DNA of 64,000 bases, from positions 103,975,622-104,039,621 of the forward strand of contig OU015495.1 in NCBI GenBank assembly GCA_907164885.2, in the 5' to 3' direction. Below are positions 14,619 to 26,560 of the stretch, one piece after another. The notes below the pieces were generated by a model, which was not told where the DNA came from, ran no database searches, and saw only the letters and a list, made by a program, of their open reading frames with translations. The position numbers were made by a program, and so were the translations under genes. Within the stretch, counting starts at the first letter, position 1; each line of letters begins with the position of its first letter. The DNA is from Dolomedes plantarius (taxonomy: Eukaryota > Arthropoda > Arachnida > Araneae > Dolomedidae).

Positions 14619-16131
14619 AGAAATTAAGAGAATTTGCAGACTTGGTCGATTATCTCTAGAACTACTGTATCGATTTTAATGAAATTTGATATGTACATAC
14701 ATTGATACAATACAAAACTAATAACCATTCAATAATTGTAATACACACGCATGATCGTACGTAACACTCGTTGGAGTCGGAAAGTATGAAACAGCGGTTG
14801 CAGAATAAACAAAAAAATTGGGCTAATAGATGGGTTAATAGGGGGTATGGTCTCCTCTTACAGATATACAGGTCTCGCAGCGTGATTTCATACTTGAAAT
14901 AAGGGGGTTTATCATTTCCTGTGGCAATTGGTCCCACTCGTTCAGCAACGCTGTTTTCATTCCCTGGATGGTTCTCGGAGGGAGGTTACGAGTTGCAATT
15001 GCCCTCCCCAGAGCGTCCCAGACATGCTCTATAGGGTTAAGGTCTGAAGATCTGGCTGGCCAATCCATCCGGCGAATATCCTCACTGTCAAGAAATTCGT
15101 CGAACAGAAGAGCTCTCTGTGACCTCGCGTTACCGTCCATTAAAATGAACTCAGGGCCAACTACACCCCTGAAAAGGCGAACATAGGGCTCCAAGACCTC
15201 ATCCGTATACCTCACACCAGTCACAGTGCCTCTTTCAAAGACATGGAGAGGTGTGCGGCCATCCAACATGATGCCTGCCCAGACCATTAAACCTCCTCCG
15301 CCATAATGGTCGATTTCGCGGACATTGGAGGGTAGGTAGAGGGTCCCTGGTTCTCTCCATATGAACGTACGGCGAGAATAGGCGTTTCGGCTGAACCGGG
15401 ACTCATCAGTGAAGAGAACGATCGCCCATTGATCCATACTCCAATCTCTATGCTCTCTGCACCATGATAAACGGATTCTCCTGTTCGTAGAAGTGAGCGG
15501 GACGCAAACAGCAGGTCTTCTTGCAAACAAACCTCTCTGATGAAGTCTTTTGGAAACAGTCACCCTTGATACATGGGTTCCTGTGGCTGCATACAAGTCA
15601 CGAGAGAGTTGAGAAGCTATAGCACTCCTGTTACGCCTCGCTATAATCTACAAATGGCGATCTTCTCTGGCCGTCGTGGCTCTTGGACGACCTTGCGCAG
15701 GCTTTCTCTCGATGGATCCGGTATCCTGGAACTGCTTCCACAAGTTACACAAGACTCTGGGTGTTAAATTGAACTCACTACAAATTTGGACTTGAGATTG
15801 GCCTGCTTCTAGCCTCCCCACAATTCGCCAACTCATTCCATCATCTAAACGTTGGTGGTTACTCATTTTTACTGTTAAAATTTGAACTTAACCGATGCTG
15901 CAAAATAACACCAAGAAATTCGCCGAGGTGTGCTAGCGAACGAAATGCGTCTTAACTTACGCGCGCTTATAAAGCCTGTTTCTCTACTGGCTCCGCCTAC
16001 ACACACGTGTACGCTTAAGTATTTGACGTACAAGATTTGCATTTTTGTCTAGAAGCAGTGGTTTTACATTCAGTTCAGTTCTTTTCATGAAATTCGATAA
16101 AATATGCAAATTCTCTTAATTTATTTCACCA

Positions 16132-16132
<1 letters not shown>
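14609..16132 (-). mobile_element. Tc1-family DNA transposon, nearly full length
   Basis: About 1.52 kb with terminal inverted repeats: left AGGTGTAAGAAATTAAGAGA then ATTTGCA; right (inward) TGGTGAAATAAATTAAGAGA then ATTTGCA. Both ends are embedded in (TA)n, as expected for a TA target. It carries one transposase gene on the minus strand that is broken by a stop codon and substitutions. There is no visible internal deletion. Confidence 0.85.
14835..15866 (-). pseudogene. Tc1-family (DD34E) transposase, inactivated
   Basis: Translation from ATG at 15866 to the stop at 14835 covers 343 codons, normal for Tc1. Codons 1-72 form the N-terminal helix-turn-helix region (MSNHQRLDDGMSWRIVGRLE). An in-frame TAG follows at 15648-15650, and the same frame continues without a shift. 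The DDE domain shows FTDESRF (first Asp) and SSDLNPIEHVWDAL (Glu). The second catalytic Asp, expected in a DDNARPH motif, reads DGNARSQ, so Asp has become Gly and the Pro-His pair is lost. The enzyme would cut and rejoin transposon ends. This copy has at least two independent lesions and should be inactive. Confidence 0.85.

Positions 16133-16190
<58 letters not shown>
16133..16190. repeat. (TA)n microsatellite flanking the Tc1 element
   Basis: Continuation of the TA tract interrupted by the Tc1 element. Confidence 0.85.
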
Positions 16191-16193
<3 letters not shown>

Positions 16194-16868
16194 AATACAA
16201 CGGTCAATGTATGCAATTAATGCCAAAAAAATAATAATATATTTATAAAAAAATCGTCACGGATATTTTTATACACAAAATAATGTAAAAGAAAATATTC
16301 AAATTAAATCTAATAGAACATACTAAAGAATATAGTACAGTTAATATAGTACAGTTTGAGGAACATTTCTTTTATTGTATTTTAATATTTTTTTGGATAA
16401 TGTCCAATCGTCTGCCACATTAGAAAGGAAAAAAGTATATTTTTTTGTCAATTTATTTCGTTGTTATGCACGTGACGCAAAATTAGTTTAAAGTATGACA
16501 AAAAGAAAATAAACCACGTGATCAGTATTTAATAAATTAAATTCTAAAAATTAATCTTAAAAAATTCACCCAAATATCAGAAAATGGAGGTAAAGATTCA
16601 AAATAGATGTCATTTTAAAGGAATTTTTATGATCTTTCTTGCGATATAAATGTTATAACCTTCAGATTATTATTTTAAATGCAAGTTTAAAAAAAGTCAC
16701 AAAACAGCTTAAAAATTTAATTTAAAAAAATCTAAGAAGAATTTTTCAAAAATCTTTCTTAGTGCACTCCACACTATAAGAATAGTCATGCAAAATTTCA
16801 GCCCTTTAGGTCCAGCGGTTTGGTCTGTGCGTTACATGTCAGTCAGTCAGTTACGGAACTGTTTTATA

Positions 16869-16915
<47 letters not shown>
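16191..16915 (-). mobile_element. Helitron-like element, family A, lacking its 3' end
   Basis: On the minus strand it starts in a (TA)n tract followed by AACAGTTCCGTAACTGACTG, then GCACAGACCAAACCGCTGGA and CTTTAAGTTTGCATTTAAAA-like blocks. It is collinear with the copies at 45195 and 46440 and runs to the conserved CAATGTATGCAATTAA block. The terminal hairpin and CTAG are missing here; a CTAG-ending fragment lies 2.6 kb away at 13526. Confidence 0.7.
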
Positions 16916-16917
<2 letters not shown>

Positions 16918-17689
16918 GTGAGTTTTTTTATAAACAAGTGTATGCAACTCGGAATATAATTGTAATGGTTAATTTGTAAACCATTCTTTCATTATGGAGG
17001 AGGAAAACTTCAAAATGTTATCTATAAATAAGTGTAAATTATAAATTTAATTGGCTAATTTTTTTTAAAGTCAAATCAATTTTCTTCACAGGGTCAAAGC
17101 AGGAGAACGCCAACACTGTGAGCCAAGGCAGGCAAAACGGCCCTCAGGGAATGTTGCCATTTTACAACAAGGAAACTCTGTGAGGTGGAATTTTCAACAG
17201 ACAAAATATAATAAATTCTTTTAAATTCTTATTAAAAATTATTTAAATTATTTTTCCTTTCTCACCTTTCTTTATGATAAATAAATACTTATGAAAGATT
17301 TAAGTTTCCTGAAGAGATGTATCGTACAATTAAAGATCAAATCTTATTAACTCAATGTACATATATATATTTACTTCAAAGAATATTTTTATAGGAGAGG
17401 GTGTTCCATATGAATGTCACTGTTCCAAAATACTTGGAGATAACACAACTTTGCAAGGCAATCATCAGTTATGGTTGTTTTTAGCCGTGAAGAATCGGTT
17501 TTTAGATCAACGTTTATAGTCCTCCTGTTACAGCTGAGGCTAGTAGTGTTCAAAAATCTAGACAACTATCTGTATATATTGACTAACAAAGATTTTTTAT
17601 CTGAATAAATGGGTGAAAAGACGTGGATTATGAAATTTATGGCTTAAATCTTTCCTGTATAAAATTTCAACAAATGGCTTTGCTTTTTA

Positions 17690-18115
17690 TTTGGCGGTGT
17701 AGAGTTCGAATGGTTATAGATAGCGGTTATACACCTTGATACGGAGTTGGACTTTGTTCACGGACTTTAGCGTCGTGTTCTTTCTTTAGCACCGAGATTG
17801 TTCACATGACCTGTGATTGGTTTGAAGTATTACGTGGTCATTGCGTCGAGAACTCTAATTGGTTAAAAGTTTTAACGCTGAAGCTACACCCCGCTACACT
17901 CCTCTCCGTACGCAATGTGAATAAGGCCTTGCTAACAATGAGCGCGTCAGCGTTGCGTAGCGCCAGCGTTTCTCGTATTGGAATAATTTTAACCAAACAA
18001 CAATCCTTCAAACAATTAGCAACGAAATTGTCAAGGTTTGTGATTGGTCGAAATTATTCCGATATGAGTAACGCTGATTATATGCATCGCTAACGGACTC
18101 GATGTGAACACAAAG
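17690..18115. other. Locally CpG-richer stretch without a recognisable gene
   Basis: This segment is less AT-rich than its surroundings and contains repeated GCGTCAGCGTT / TAACGCTGA-like words and two GTGATTGGTTTGA-like words. A 95-codon open frame exists, but it matches no family I know and has no splice or start support. It is probably old repeat DNA. Confidence 0.3.
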
Positions 18116-18144
18116 GCCTGAGTCTCATCTACATTTCTTAATGG

Positions 18145-18716
18145 ACTCCAGTAGAGCTCCTGAATATCCAGGCTGTCTCATCAGCGTCCATCTTGTTTCC
18201 TAATAGCACCAAAATACACAACACACAATACCTTTCTGGGGAAAATATCGGCATAATCTTCAGTAATCCTCCAAAGAAAAAAAAAATTCAAATAGATCCT
18301 CTCAACACGAAAATTCATAGAATGCGAATTTACGAACACATTAATTTAAATTTCTTAAATGATAATTTAAGAATTCGATTATCTTTCTCGCCTAACTAAT
18401 TCGAAGCATATATACATGACTATATAATTCAAAGCAATTAATATCTTTAAGGATAATTTATTAAACTGTTATCAATTTTTTGAGGTACAGTAATTTTGTA
18501 TTTAAGTTTTAGGTTATCAATAGATATATAACTTCAAATTACCCTCTCAACTAAGCTTTAAAACGTTATAAATTAATATTTTCACAAAGAGACTATTTGA
18601 TAAAATTTTTCAATAGAAAAAAATCATTTTTTATGATCATCACAGATTAAAATGGCGGCACAAGCTGACATTCAGTATATCTGATATGTCAGCTTGGATA
18701 TCTAAGGGTCTTAGAA
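18145..18716. mobile_element. MITE-like element, family D copy 1
   Basis: Left end GAATATCCAGGCTGTCTCAT and right end (inward) AGATATCCAAGCTGACATAT form imperfect inverted termini about 570 bases apart. Both continue to a CATCTTG / CCGCCATTTT-like block. The right end contains a hairpin at 18661-18696 (CAAGCTGACA ... TGTCAGCTTG). A second pair with the same terminal motif occurs at 20836-21345. Confidence 0.4.
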
Positions 18717-18826
18717 TTGTAAACGTTAGCAGTTATTGTGAATTCAAAATGGAGTGGGCCTTTTCAGAAGATATTCTATGATCTTTCGTGTTGAGAGGAT
18801 CTGTTTGAATTTTTTTTCTTTAGATG
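18272..18826. repeat. Inverted repeat with ~55-base arms
   Basis: Arm 18272-18324 (including AGATCCTCTCAACACGAAAA) is reverse-complementary to 18771-18826 (TTCGTGTTGAGAGGATCTG). The arms span the right end of the family D element, so they are not simply its termini. Confidence 0.7.
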
Positions 18827-19759
18827 ACGACTGAAGTCGATGTCGATTACATGTGATGGAATATTGACTTTTTATATATTTAATTCAAGAAACTACAGAC
18901 GTGCTAATAACGCAGTTAAACTTCCTGGCGATCTGACAAGCAAGTGACAGAGACCGGCTGACCTTGAACTGCACCGATTCACTCACCTCTCTATGTAGGA
19001 TGCGCAAACAGGCACTATTTTTCGAACGATCCCCGTATACAAATTAGGCCGCGAAATGGATAGCCCGCAGAGAACTCTTTTAGATTGCACGAAGATTCAT
19101 ATTTTACCATAATTTTAGTGATATCGGCTTCTTAATATTTTTCAATAAGTTGATGCATATTAAAAGCTAAGCAATATAAGGGGACATATTCGTTTTTTTT
19201 GTATTTGCCATTATTAAAAACCGTGAATCATTACCATTTTTTTCAAACAAAAGAATTTTACTGGAAAATGGTGTCGATCGAATTTTGTATGATGATTTTT
19301 TTTTCAGTATCTTTGCTTCGTCGTGGGGAAATTAGTTGCTATTACCTTTCTTTCGCTAAATTTATAGTAAAAAGGAAGAGAAATTTTCCACCTACGTTTG
19401 CTATATTTTCGTAATATTGCTTCACATGGAAAAGCTTGATAATCATCGCTGACATTTAAGTGTGAATCTCAACGATAATTATTTTGCAGATGACAAAGTT
19501 TGAAGGATCCTGTTACAAATGTGAATGTGTTTCCCTCCAGAAAATTTCCCTTTACTCGTAACTTGATCAAAATACGATGTGTTTCAGATTAAATAAAATC
19601 CAATTACGTTAATTATACACTTTTTTATCATCTAATACGTGCTTTGCCCCTAGGCTCGCTCCTCTCGCTCCTCTGTTATGGCTAATAGCGAGATACATAG
19701 GGGGGATTCTCGGGCAATGTAACAGCTTCCATCCATTTACTGTTGTCACCCTTAATGCG

Positions 19760-20160
19760 AAGGGCGTTTCATCACTGCTGAATTATCAGCTTTAAAATTC
19801 AATTAAAAATCGAAAAATTAAGATATAGACTTGAAATGAGGTTTATATGAATAAGAAAGCTTTCAGCTTCCAGATGATGTAAATATTTTCTTTGTAAGAT
19901 AAAATCTCGAGGAGCATCGATATTACATCCACATAGGGGGCGATATATCTTGAAAAACTGTGTTCCATTTTTTGATGAAAATATTAGTCTGTTTTAAAAT
20001 ATTTTTAAACAAACTGAGGTCTAGTTTGAAAGAGAAATGTCTGTAGTCTTAGATTGCAAAAAGATCAAAATTCTACGATCATTTTTTGGCGAGTTATCGT
20101 AATCTGAAGATGAAAAAGTCAATATTTTCCCACAAAACATAAAATAAAAAAAAACTTAAA
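19760..20160 (-). mobile_element. Diverged fragment of Helitron-like family B
   Basis: The minus strand is collinear with the interior of the complete copy at 36633-37328. It shares CTTACAAAGAAAATATTTAC, AAACCTCATTTCAAGTC and AATCTAAGACTACAGACATT. No TC start or CTAG end is recognisable. Confidence 0.65.
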
Positions 20161-20835
20161 AGTCCGACGAAGATGAGACATGTCTAACTTTGTTCCCCGC
20201 ATTTTTCTGCATATCGGTCTCGACCCCATACCCCCAGCGGTTTCGGAGGAGATAGCGTGACAAGCTTTTGACAACGGCGGCTACTTTTTTTTTAGAATAG
20301 AGAGAAACGTATTTTCAACTGACCAGGGCCGATTTAAAATCTTCTGAACGTGCGACGGTTATCAAAATCTTATTAAATAATCAGCGATTCAAGCTTTTAT
20401 TACTTCATCCGACCTACTTGTCTAACTCATGAACAACTCTTAAATACTATGTTAATGACTCAGGTCACTATTTAGTTTGCCCTCTCTCCCCCCCCCCAAA
20501 AAAAAATAAATAAATAAATAAATAAATAAAGTTTTAAATAATTGAGTAAAAGTGGGTCTTTACGCGAAGGATTAAGGAACAGTTAACCAAGTGAATGGAG
20601 ATGTTAGAATGCTCAATAGAGCAATAAAGGTTTATTTTTTAAGTCTCGGATCCTCGGTAACCAAACTGAAGGTAACGTCATTTTAAACGAGTTAATCCCC
20701 CTAAACTCAAGAATGACGTGTGTGACTCGTCAAGAAACGCAATGACAATATGCACAATGACTAGCTGCTCTCGTCTTAAATTAATATCAATATTATCCAT
20801 TTAAAAATTGGTAATTAAAATGCACGCCACCGGGT

Positions 20836-21345
20836 TCATTAGAGGTCCTAAATATCCAGGCTGACTCATCTCGTTCCCAGCCTCGCTAAAATTCAAACAA
20901 CGCCATGTTGGATAATTGTTATAATTTTACAAAAATGAAGATCTTAAACTTCTTTTTTGCATGCTTTGCTTATTTGATTATCTTTTAAGTATAGGCATGT
21001 AAGAAGCATATTGTATATATTGTAGAAGCATAAGTATATTAGTCAATGGAAAATAAATTATGGTTAGTTTAAGGGACTCTAATGAACTTTTTCGGGGTTA
21101 TACTCGTTTATCATTCGAATATCAGATGGGGAAGAGTTAGATCTTTTATAATTCCCGTCCTCCTTTGAGCTTTGAAAACTTTATGAAATGCAGCATCTCC
21201 TGCAAGTGAGACTATCTTACAAAAATTTGAAAGAGAAAAAATATAGTTTTTGTTGGACATCCGGATAAACTGGTGACTTCATCGGGTGACCTACAGCAGT
21301 AAAGGTTCCCTGGTGCGTCAGCTCGCATATCTAGGCGTCTTATGG
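20836..21345. mobile_element. MITE-like element, family D copy 2
   Basis: Left terminus GGTCCTAAATATCCAGGCTG, right terminus (inward) CGCCTAGATATGCGAGCTGA. The spacing (about 510 bases) and orientation match copy 1. The interior is AT-rich and non-coding. Confidence 0.4.
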
Positions 21346-21607
21346 TTAACAAAAGAATGAATCTCGATTCATACCTATATAAAATTAAACAATCCATTAA
21401 TTTAGTCCATTTTATCTGTTTACTCTAGCAGCTCTCTTACTGGCAGCGACTGTTATCCCTAACCTACGAAGATCAGTGATCTGCGAAAAGTGACATTCTT
21501 TTTGGAGTTCTGATTTGGTGGATAGGAATGGGAGCAGATATTTCGGGATACGTTAAATTAGAAACAGTACTAGATTTCATACGCATGAATTTATCCTTTT
21601 AAAGCTA

Positions 21608-21880
21608 TATTATATGGATCTGGCATGCATGATGCCTGAATAAATTGAGAGTGGACTGTTATGGAAAGCAATAACAAAGTTTATTGAAACAAGGGAATGA
21701 CTATGGCGCGCTGCAAGTGACGGCTGAACAGCAATATGATTGTGCTAAGACGCGCTGCAAGTGCCTTGTCGACTTATCAACAACTAACTAGTACGTGAAG
21801 TGGGGCGACAGAGGGCACCCTTATTGCGGGGTGCTCAGGACCCGCCATGAAAGAAGACAGGTGGTACCAACATTATACGT
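21608..21880 (+). repeat. Unclassified repeat R, uninterrupted copy
   Basis: Shares about 250 bases with the two halves of a repeat at 57093-57172 and 59935-60063 (opposite strand). Shared blocks include AGTGGACTGT, TTTATTGAAACAAG, GCGCTGCAAGTGCCTTG, GGGCGACAGAGGG and GAAAGAAGACAGGTGG. This copy lacks the Tc1 insertion and so shows the empty target site at 21787-21794 (ACTAGTAC). Its class (LTR fragment or other) is unknown. Confidence 0.7.
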
Positions 21881-23873
21881 CTCTTTTACGCTTACTCCAC
21901 ACCAATGGCGACAGCAACGAAAGACAGATACATGCCACCTGTCTCTGTGGCTGTCATAAAAGCCTTCACACCGCTAGAAGACGGGGAGAAGAGGCAATTT
22001 ATTTGCGTATGCGCATAATCTTCTCTTTCTATTCTGATTGGCGGTCGAGAATGGCGGCAGAGACAAAAGTTGAACTTTTACCAACTTGAAATCGCAGAGA
22101 CCAGAGACAGAGACGAACCGGGGAGTGAAAATTTGCTTGAAAATTCTTATGAGATTGGTCTTTTGGTATCAAAAATAATAAGTTTTGAGAAATAATGCTT
22201 CAATTCTTTTTAGTGTAAAGGACTGGAGTTAAATCAATATTGAACATAATTCTTCTACTCATATCTTCAAGAAGTAAGAAATGATTAAAAAATTTTGCAG
22301 GATTTGCTTCAATTAAGAAAAGACAACCACAGGAGACGAATAAGAAGGACGATTTGTAGTTACTAATAATGTAGATAAAACTATTGCTACTCCCAACGAC
22401 AGAAAAACTGTGAAGATGGAGGAAATGCCAAACTACAGAGGAGAAAAATTTTAGAAACAATTGAAATAACCAAAAGTTTGAAAGAAATGCACCAATGAAG
22501 CATAATTTTTTCTAAATGGAAGCAATTGTTCTATGATGTAGAATCTTATTTATTACTACTCTTAATCTTAATGTCTTCTCTAAGTGGTTTTAATTAGTGA
22601 TGTATTAATTTCTGTGCACATATATATCCGAGTCGTTCTGGTGTTAACTGAAAAAGATAGAGCAACATAACAAATATATTTCCCAGAAATTATTGACATT
22701 TCTTTTCCGCAATTGAATTTTTATTAGATTACATATGTCAGCTATCAGTTTTAAAATATCATCTTACTATGGATATAACTGAACTAAATTTTATTAAATT
22801 AAAAGTTTAGTTATTAACTTTAAATAACTCAGCAAAAAGATTTAGTTATTAACAAATATCTCCATGTAACATAATATTTGCTAAAATGTTTCAACGAGTT
22901 ATAGACATTTTAAACTGCGTAACAGTCCCTTTTCCCCGAAGCATTGTTTATGCTTTTCGGCTGAAATTTAGAAGAGAATGAACTTGATATAATTTACGCA
23001 CATAACGCTCTGATAAATAACTGTATATGTTCAAATATGTCCCTCTTTTTAAAGTTTTAAATTTTAAAAAATCTATTCAATGATATGCGTTTCAAGTTGC
23101 TGCTGGTTGCATGACAGCTTATTTATTAAAAAGAAAGGCTTCATTCATCCATTTGTTCTGGATCAGTAATTCCAAACCATTGTATTTTGACATGGTGGGT
23201 TGGTACGACGGTTTCCGAAACGGTCTCCCAACTAGTAATTTGACACTAATAGAGACAGAAGTGACAGCAATTTTGTGTCAAATGCAGTAATATTTCAAAT
23301 CCTAAATAGATGCATTTGCCTCGCGGTGTTTAGTTAAGCTTTATTCGTTTGCATATTCTAATTCTCTGTAATTTGATTGCACTCAGTTCTTCAGTATTAA
23401 AATGTGCAACTGGATTAAGTTTACTTGTAATGTGTGGAGTATTACACATTCGCACAAAATATTTCTTGTTTTATAACTTCATGTAGGGCAAGTTTTTAAT
23501 GAAATAGTTAAATGATAAATAAGGGGAATATTTTACATGAGTGGTGAACTGAATGGTGCAAAAAAATTATTTAATTAAAAAATATGCATTGCATTTTCTA
23601 TAATTACATACTTTTAATATATATCTGTATACCGGAGGTAAAAGACACCAAGTCCGTTCTTAAAGGTAGACTGTTTAACTTTATTCCTTCATTTTTAGCT
23701 CTATTTTCAGTAGAGAAAAGCTGCTACGCGAATGTTTATTCAGAAGAGACCTTGCCCATTCAAAATGGTGCCATGTCCTATCATCGTGTCGAGGTAAAAA
23801 GCAGTAAGTGGATTTCTTTAAGCTCTCCTGTGAAATTCAAACATTGTGACATAATGTTCTATACCTCCGAGGT

Positions 23874-23905
<32 letters not shown>

Positions 23906-23906
23906 T
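23874..23906. repeat. (CA)n(TA)n microsatellite
   Basis: A short CA run followed by a TA run, with no other feature nearby. Confidence 0.85.
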
Positions 23907-24492
23907 ATACAGCTACTATTTATAATTGAATACTATTAATAATGCCATTAATAATACTATAAACTATGTTATTAATACTTAAATGTGTTGCTTTAGTCAT
24001 GTGAGATTTGCCAAAAACAAGTGGAGAGTGTAAGCAAGACACTTTTCCTTGTTTATATGCAAAGTAAATAAATACAGAAAATTAAGTGATTTTTAAAATA
24101 GTTTGTCAAAATTAACTTATTTCTTTCTCCTACCTTTTTGTTAACATTTTGTTCATTAAAGATAAAAAAAATTACGACCGAAAAACTTCATCGGGGATGA
24201 GTGATTTTTTTATTTAAAATAATTGGGTCGCCATCGAAAAAAGTTTGCGCACCACTGTTTTATATGATCTTGAAGAAGTTATTCGTTTGCAGCCCCCTAA
24301 AAATGAAAAGCTGCTTTGGGCATATTACAAAAATGGAAGTATAGCTATAAGAATAAGATCTATTTAAAATTATAAAGAGGGATATGTAAAATAGGTAAAC
24401 TTGCTACCCAGAAGCATTACACCCTGAAACAGTTGATTTTTTTTAACCTGAAGCAGCATATAGTTTTTACAGCATATCTTTTTAAAAAGGTA

Positions 24493-24825
24493 CAGTCGAA
24501 CCCCGTTATAACGAACTTCAAGGGACCAAAGATTTTGTTCGCTTTATCCGGTGGTTCGCTACATCCGAACCGTTAAGAAAATTGCTAGAGTTCACAAAAT
24601 TTATAACTCATTAGTTGCAGTGTGTATTCAATAATGATGTATTAAAAAATGATAAAATCTATTAAAAATGATCATAAATGAATTAAAACGACTAAAATCG
24701 ATTACATTAAACTGACACAATACTACTTAAATTATGTACAATAGGAAAATGGCGGGACCAAAATTTTCGTTCGTTCTATCCGTTAGTTCGTTATATACCG
24801 TGGTCGCTATAACGGGGTTCGACTG
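24493..24825. mobile_element. pogo/Tigger-type MITE
   Basis: 333 bases with terminal inverted repeats CAGTCGAACCCCGTTATAAC (left) and CAGTCGAACCCCGTTATAGC (right, inward), and TA on both sides (24491-24492 and 24826-24827). Additional internal GTTCGTTATA-like words repeat near both ends. These termini are typical of Tigger-derived elements. It has no coding capacity. Confidence 0.85.
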
Positions 24826-25481
24826 TATACATATATTTTGCTCAAAATACAAATAGCAGTACGTAACTGACGCAATTAAAAAAATTTCGGTTCATAAAAG
24901 GATGAAAATAATTATTCGATTCGATACTCGTGCGCATCTTTTTTCCATTTAGCAGTTGATACTCAGCATTTCCTCTCTCCGAACATGATACATCATTTCC
25001 TTGAAAAAGATAAAATCCTTGAAAAAGATATCTCCCGAGATAAAAGTGGGAAGGAAGCGGTCAAGCATATCTTTTCCAGATGATTATCGTCGCAGCCCCG
25101 GATGACATCATTTTGTAAAAAAGAAATACGCTTTGAATACCCCATCTCCTTCAAACACCGTTAAATACGTAACAGATAAAAAGGCGATTATACAGCAGTC
25201 ATTAGTATTTCAGCATGCGAATTATCTTTAAATTCGAAAAGTCCTCTGCAACGCACGTATGCAGGGGAGAGATTAACGAGATAATCCATTACTTATTGTT
25301 TTTGAGAAAGGTGGAAGGAATCTTAAAGTTGTGCATAAACAAGGTGTGAATTACTATACGCTAGCAGCGAAATATAAGTTACATTTCGATTAATAACCAT
25401 CTCTGTCAATAATTATACTCTCTTCTCTGATGGCGAATTACAACAAAGAAAATTTCACGGTTTTATTTATTTACTTTAGAT

Positions 25482-25853
25482 TAGTGGTTCCCAATTCGTA
25501 GAAGTCTGCGGACCACTAAGCCAGAAACTGAACCATGTGCGGACCACCACCACCACCCGTCGACTTGAGGGGGGGGGGGACATTCTGGGGGTATGGGGGA
25601 ATTAGAATATCAGTCAGGCAATAGGGATACAGGATTAAAATACTCACATTCTAACGTATCATATTCTAATAATAAAATAATTATGTTAAACTTATAAGAA
25701 ATTTTAATTCAACACCTGATAGTCATCGGATATATTCGGCCCATCTAGTTCAATGAACATTGCTTTCAAAATTCCCATTTAATTGGCAACTTTTTTATAT
25801 GTGGTGCCGAACCACTCCCGAGGCTCTCGCGGAACACCGGTTGGGAACAACTG
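25482..25853. mobile_element. hAT-type MITE with 8-bp target duplication
   Basis: The left end TAGTGGTTCCCAA and right end (inward) CAGTTGTTCCCAA form inverted termini. Flanking octamers CTTTAGAT (25474-25481) and CTTTAGAC (25854-25861) are an 8-bp duplication with one mismatch, diagnostic of hAT. The interior has (CCA)n and G-runs. Confidence 0.8.
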
Positions 25854-25865
25854 CTTTAGACGGAA

Positions 25866-26080
25866 TTCATCTCTATGAGGTCAGAGAGGGGTGGGAGAGG
25901 GTACGATCCTCCCAGTTGTCGCTCCTGGGGCTGCTCGGTCAAATTTGAGGTGGCAGCTAGCTAATCGGACTCCGACCCTTGTCGTGCTATTGTAATCCGG
26001 GGTCTCATACTTATCCCGAAACCTATTTGGACCTGGTCTGGAACTTCCAGCCAGGGGGCGCTAGAAAGAACAACAGATGG
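25866..26080 (+). mobile_element. 5'-truncated tRNA-SINE (family S1)
   Basis: Starts at ATGAGGTCAGAGAGGG and runs through GGGTACGATCCTCC, CTCGGTCAAATTTGAGGTGG and CCTGGTCTGGAACTTCCAGC. It is collinear with the 3' two-thirds of the complete copy at 37844-38187. The tRNA-like head is missing. Confidence 0.8.
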
Positions 26081-26216
26081 GATTCATTAATTTATCTACT
26101 TTTAGCCATTTGTTTCGATAATGGTACTGAATCGTTCTCTACAATGGTCGGGAACCTATATAACCACCTACCAAGGTGGTCGTTATATAAGCATAAAAGC
26201 GGGGGGGGGGGGGCTT

Positions 26217-26470
26217 TAATACGGCCATATAGGTATATCAGCATTATATAAGCGGATTTTTAATGTAATTAATGCTTTTAAAGTAAAGCACGACGAAGCA
26301 TGTAAGCGGGGGCCTATAGGCATATAAGTATTATATTAGCGGATTTTTAATGTAATTAAGGCTTTTAAAGTAAAGCCCGACGAAGCATACAGGCGGGGAC
26401 CTATAGGCATATAAGCGTTATATAAGCGGATTTTTAATACAATAAATGCTTTAATAGTAAACCGCAAAAT
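26217..26470. repeat. 86-87-bp tandem repeat, about three copies
   Basis: Units share TTATATAAGCGGATTTTTAA, TGCTTTTAAAGTAAAGC and CCTATAGGCATATAAG. The AGCGGATTTTT anchor starts at about 26251, 26338 and 26424. A G13 run precedes the first unit. Confidence 0.85.
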
Positions 26471-26560
26471 GCCGCACTGAAATAAAAGAAAAAAAGTTAA
26501 AAGTTATATGTGGTGTGGTACGATATAAAAATACATGTACAAAATACATTTATTATATAT

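Noticed and set aside
15287..15526. 79-codon open frame and the plus-strand frames at 14968 and 15573
   Set aside because: All are shadows of the Tc1 transposase coding sequence.
17806..18093. 95-codon open frame as a host gene
   Set aside because: No recognisable domain, no splice or start support, and repeated words suggest old repeat DNA.
26195..26212. G-runs and C-runs (also near 908, 33182, 40117 and 62404) as G-quadruplex regulators
   Set aside because: They are single homopolymer tracts inside repeats. They could form such structures, but nothing links them to regulation, and their lengths are prone to sequencing error.
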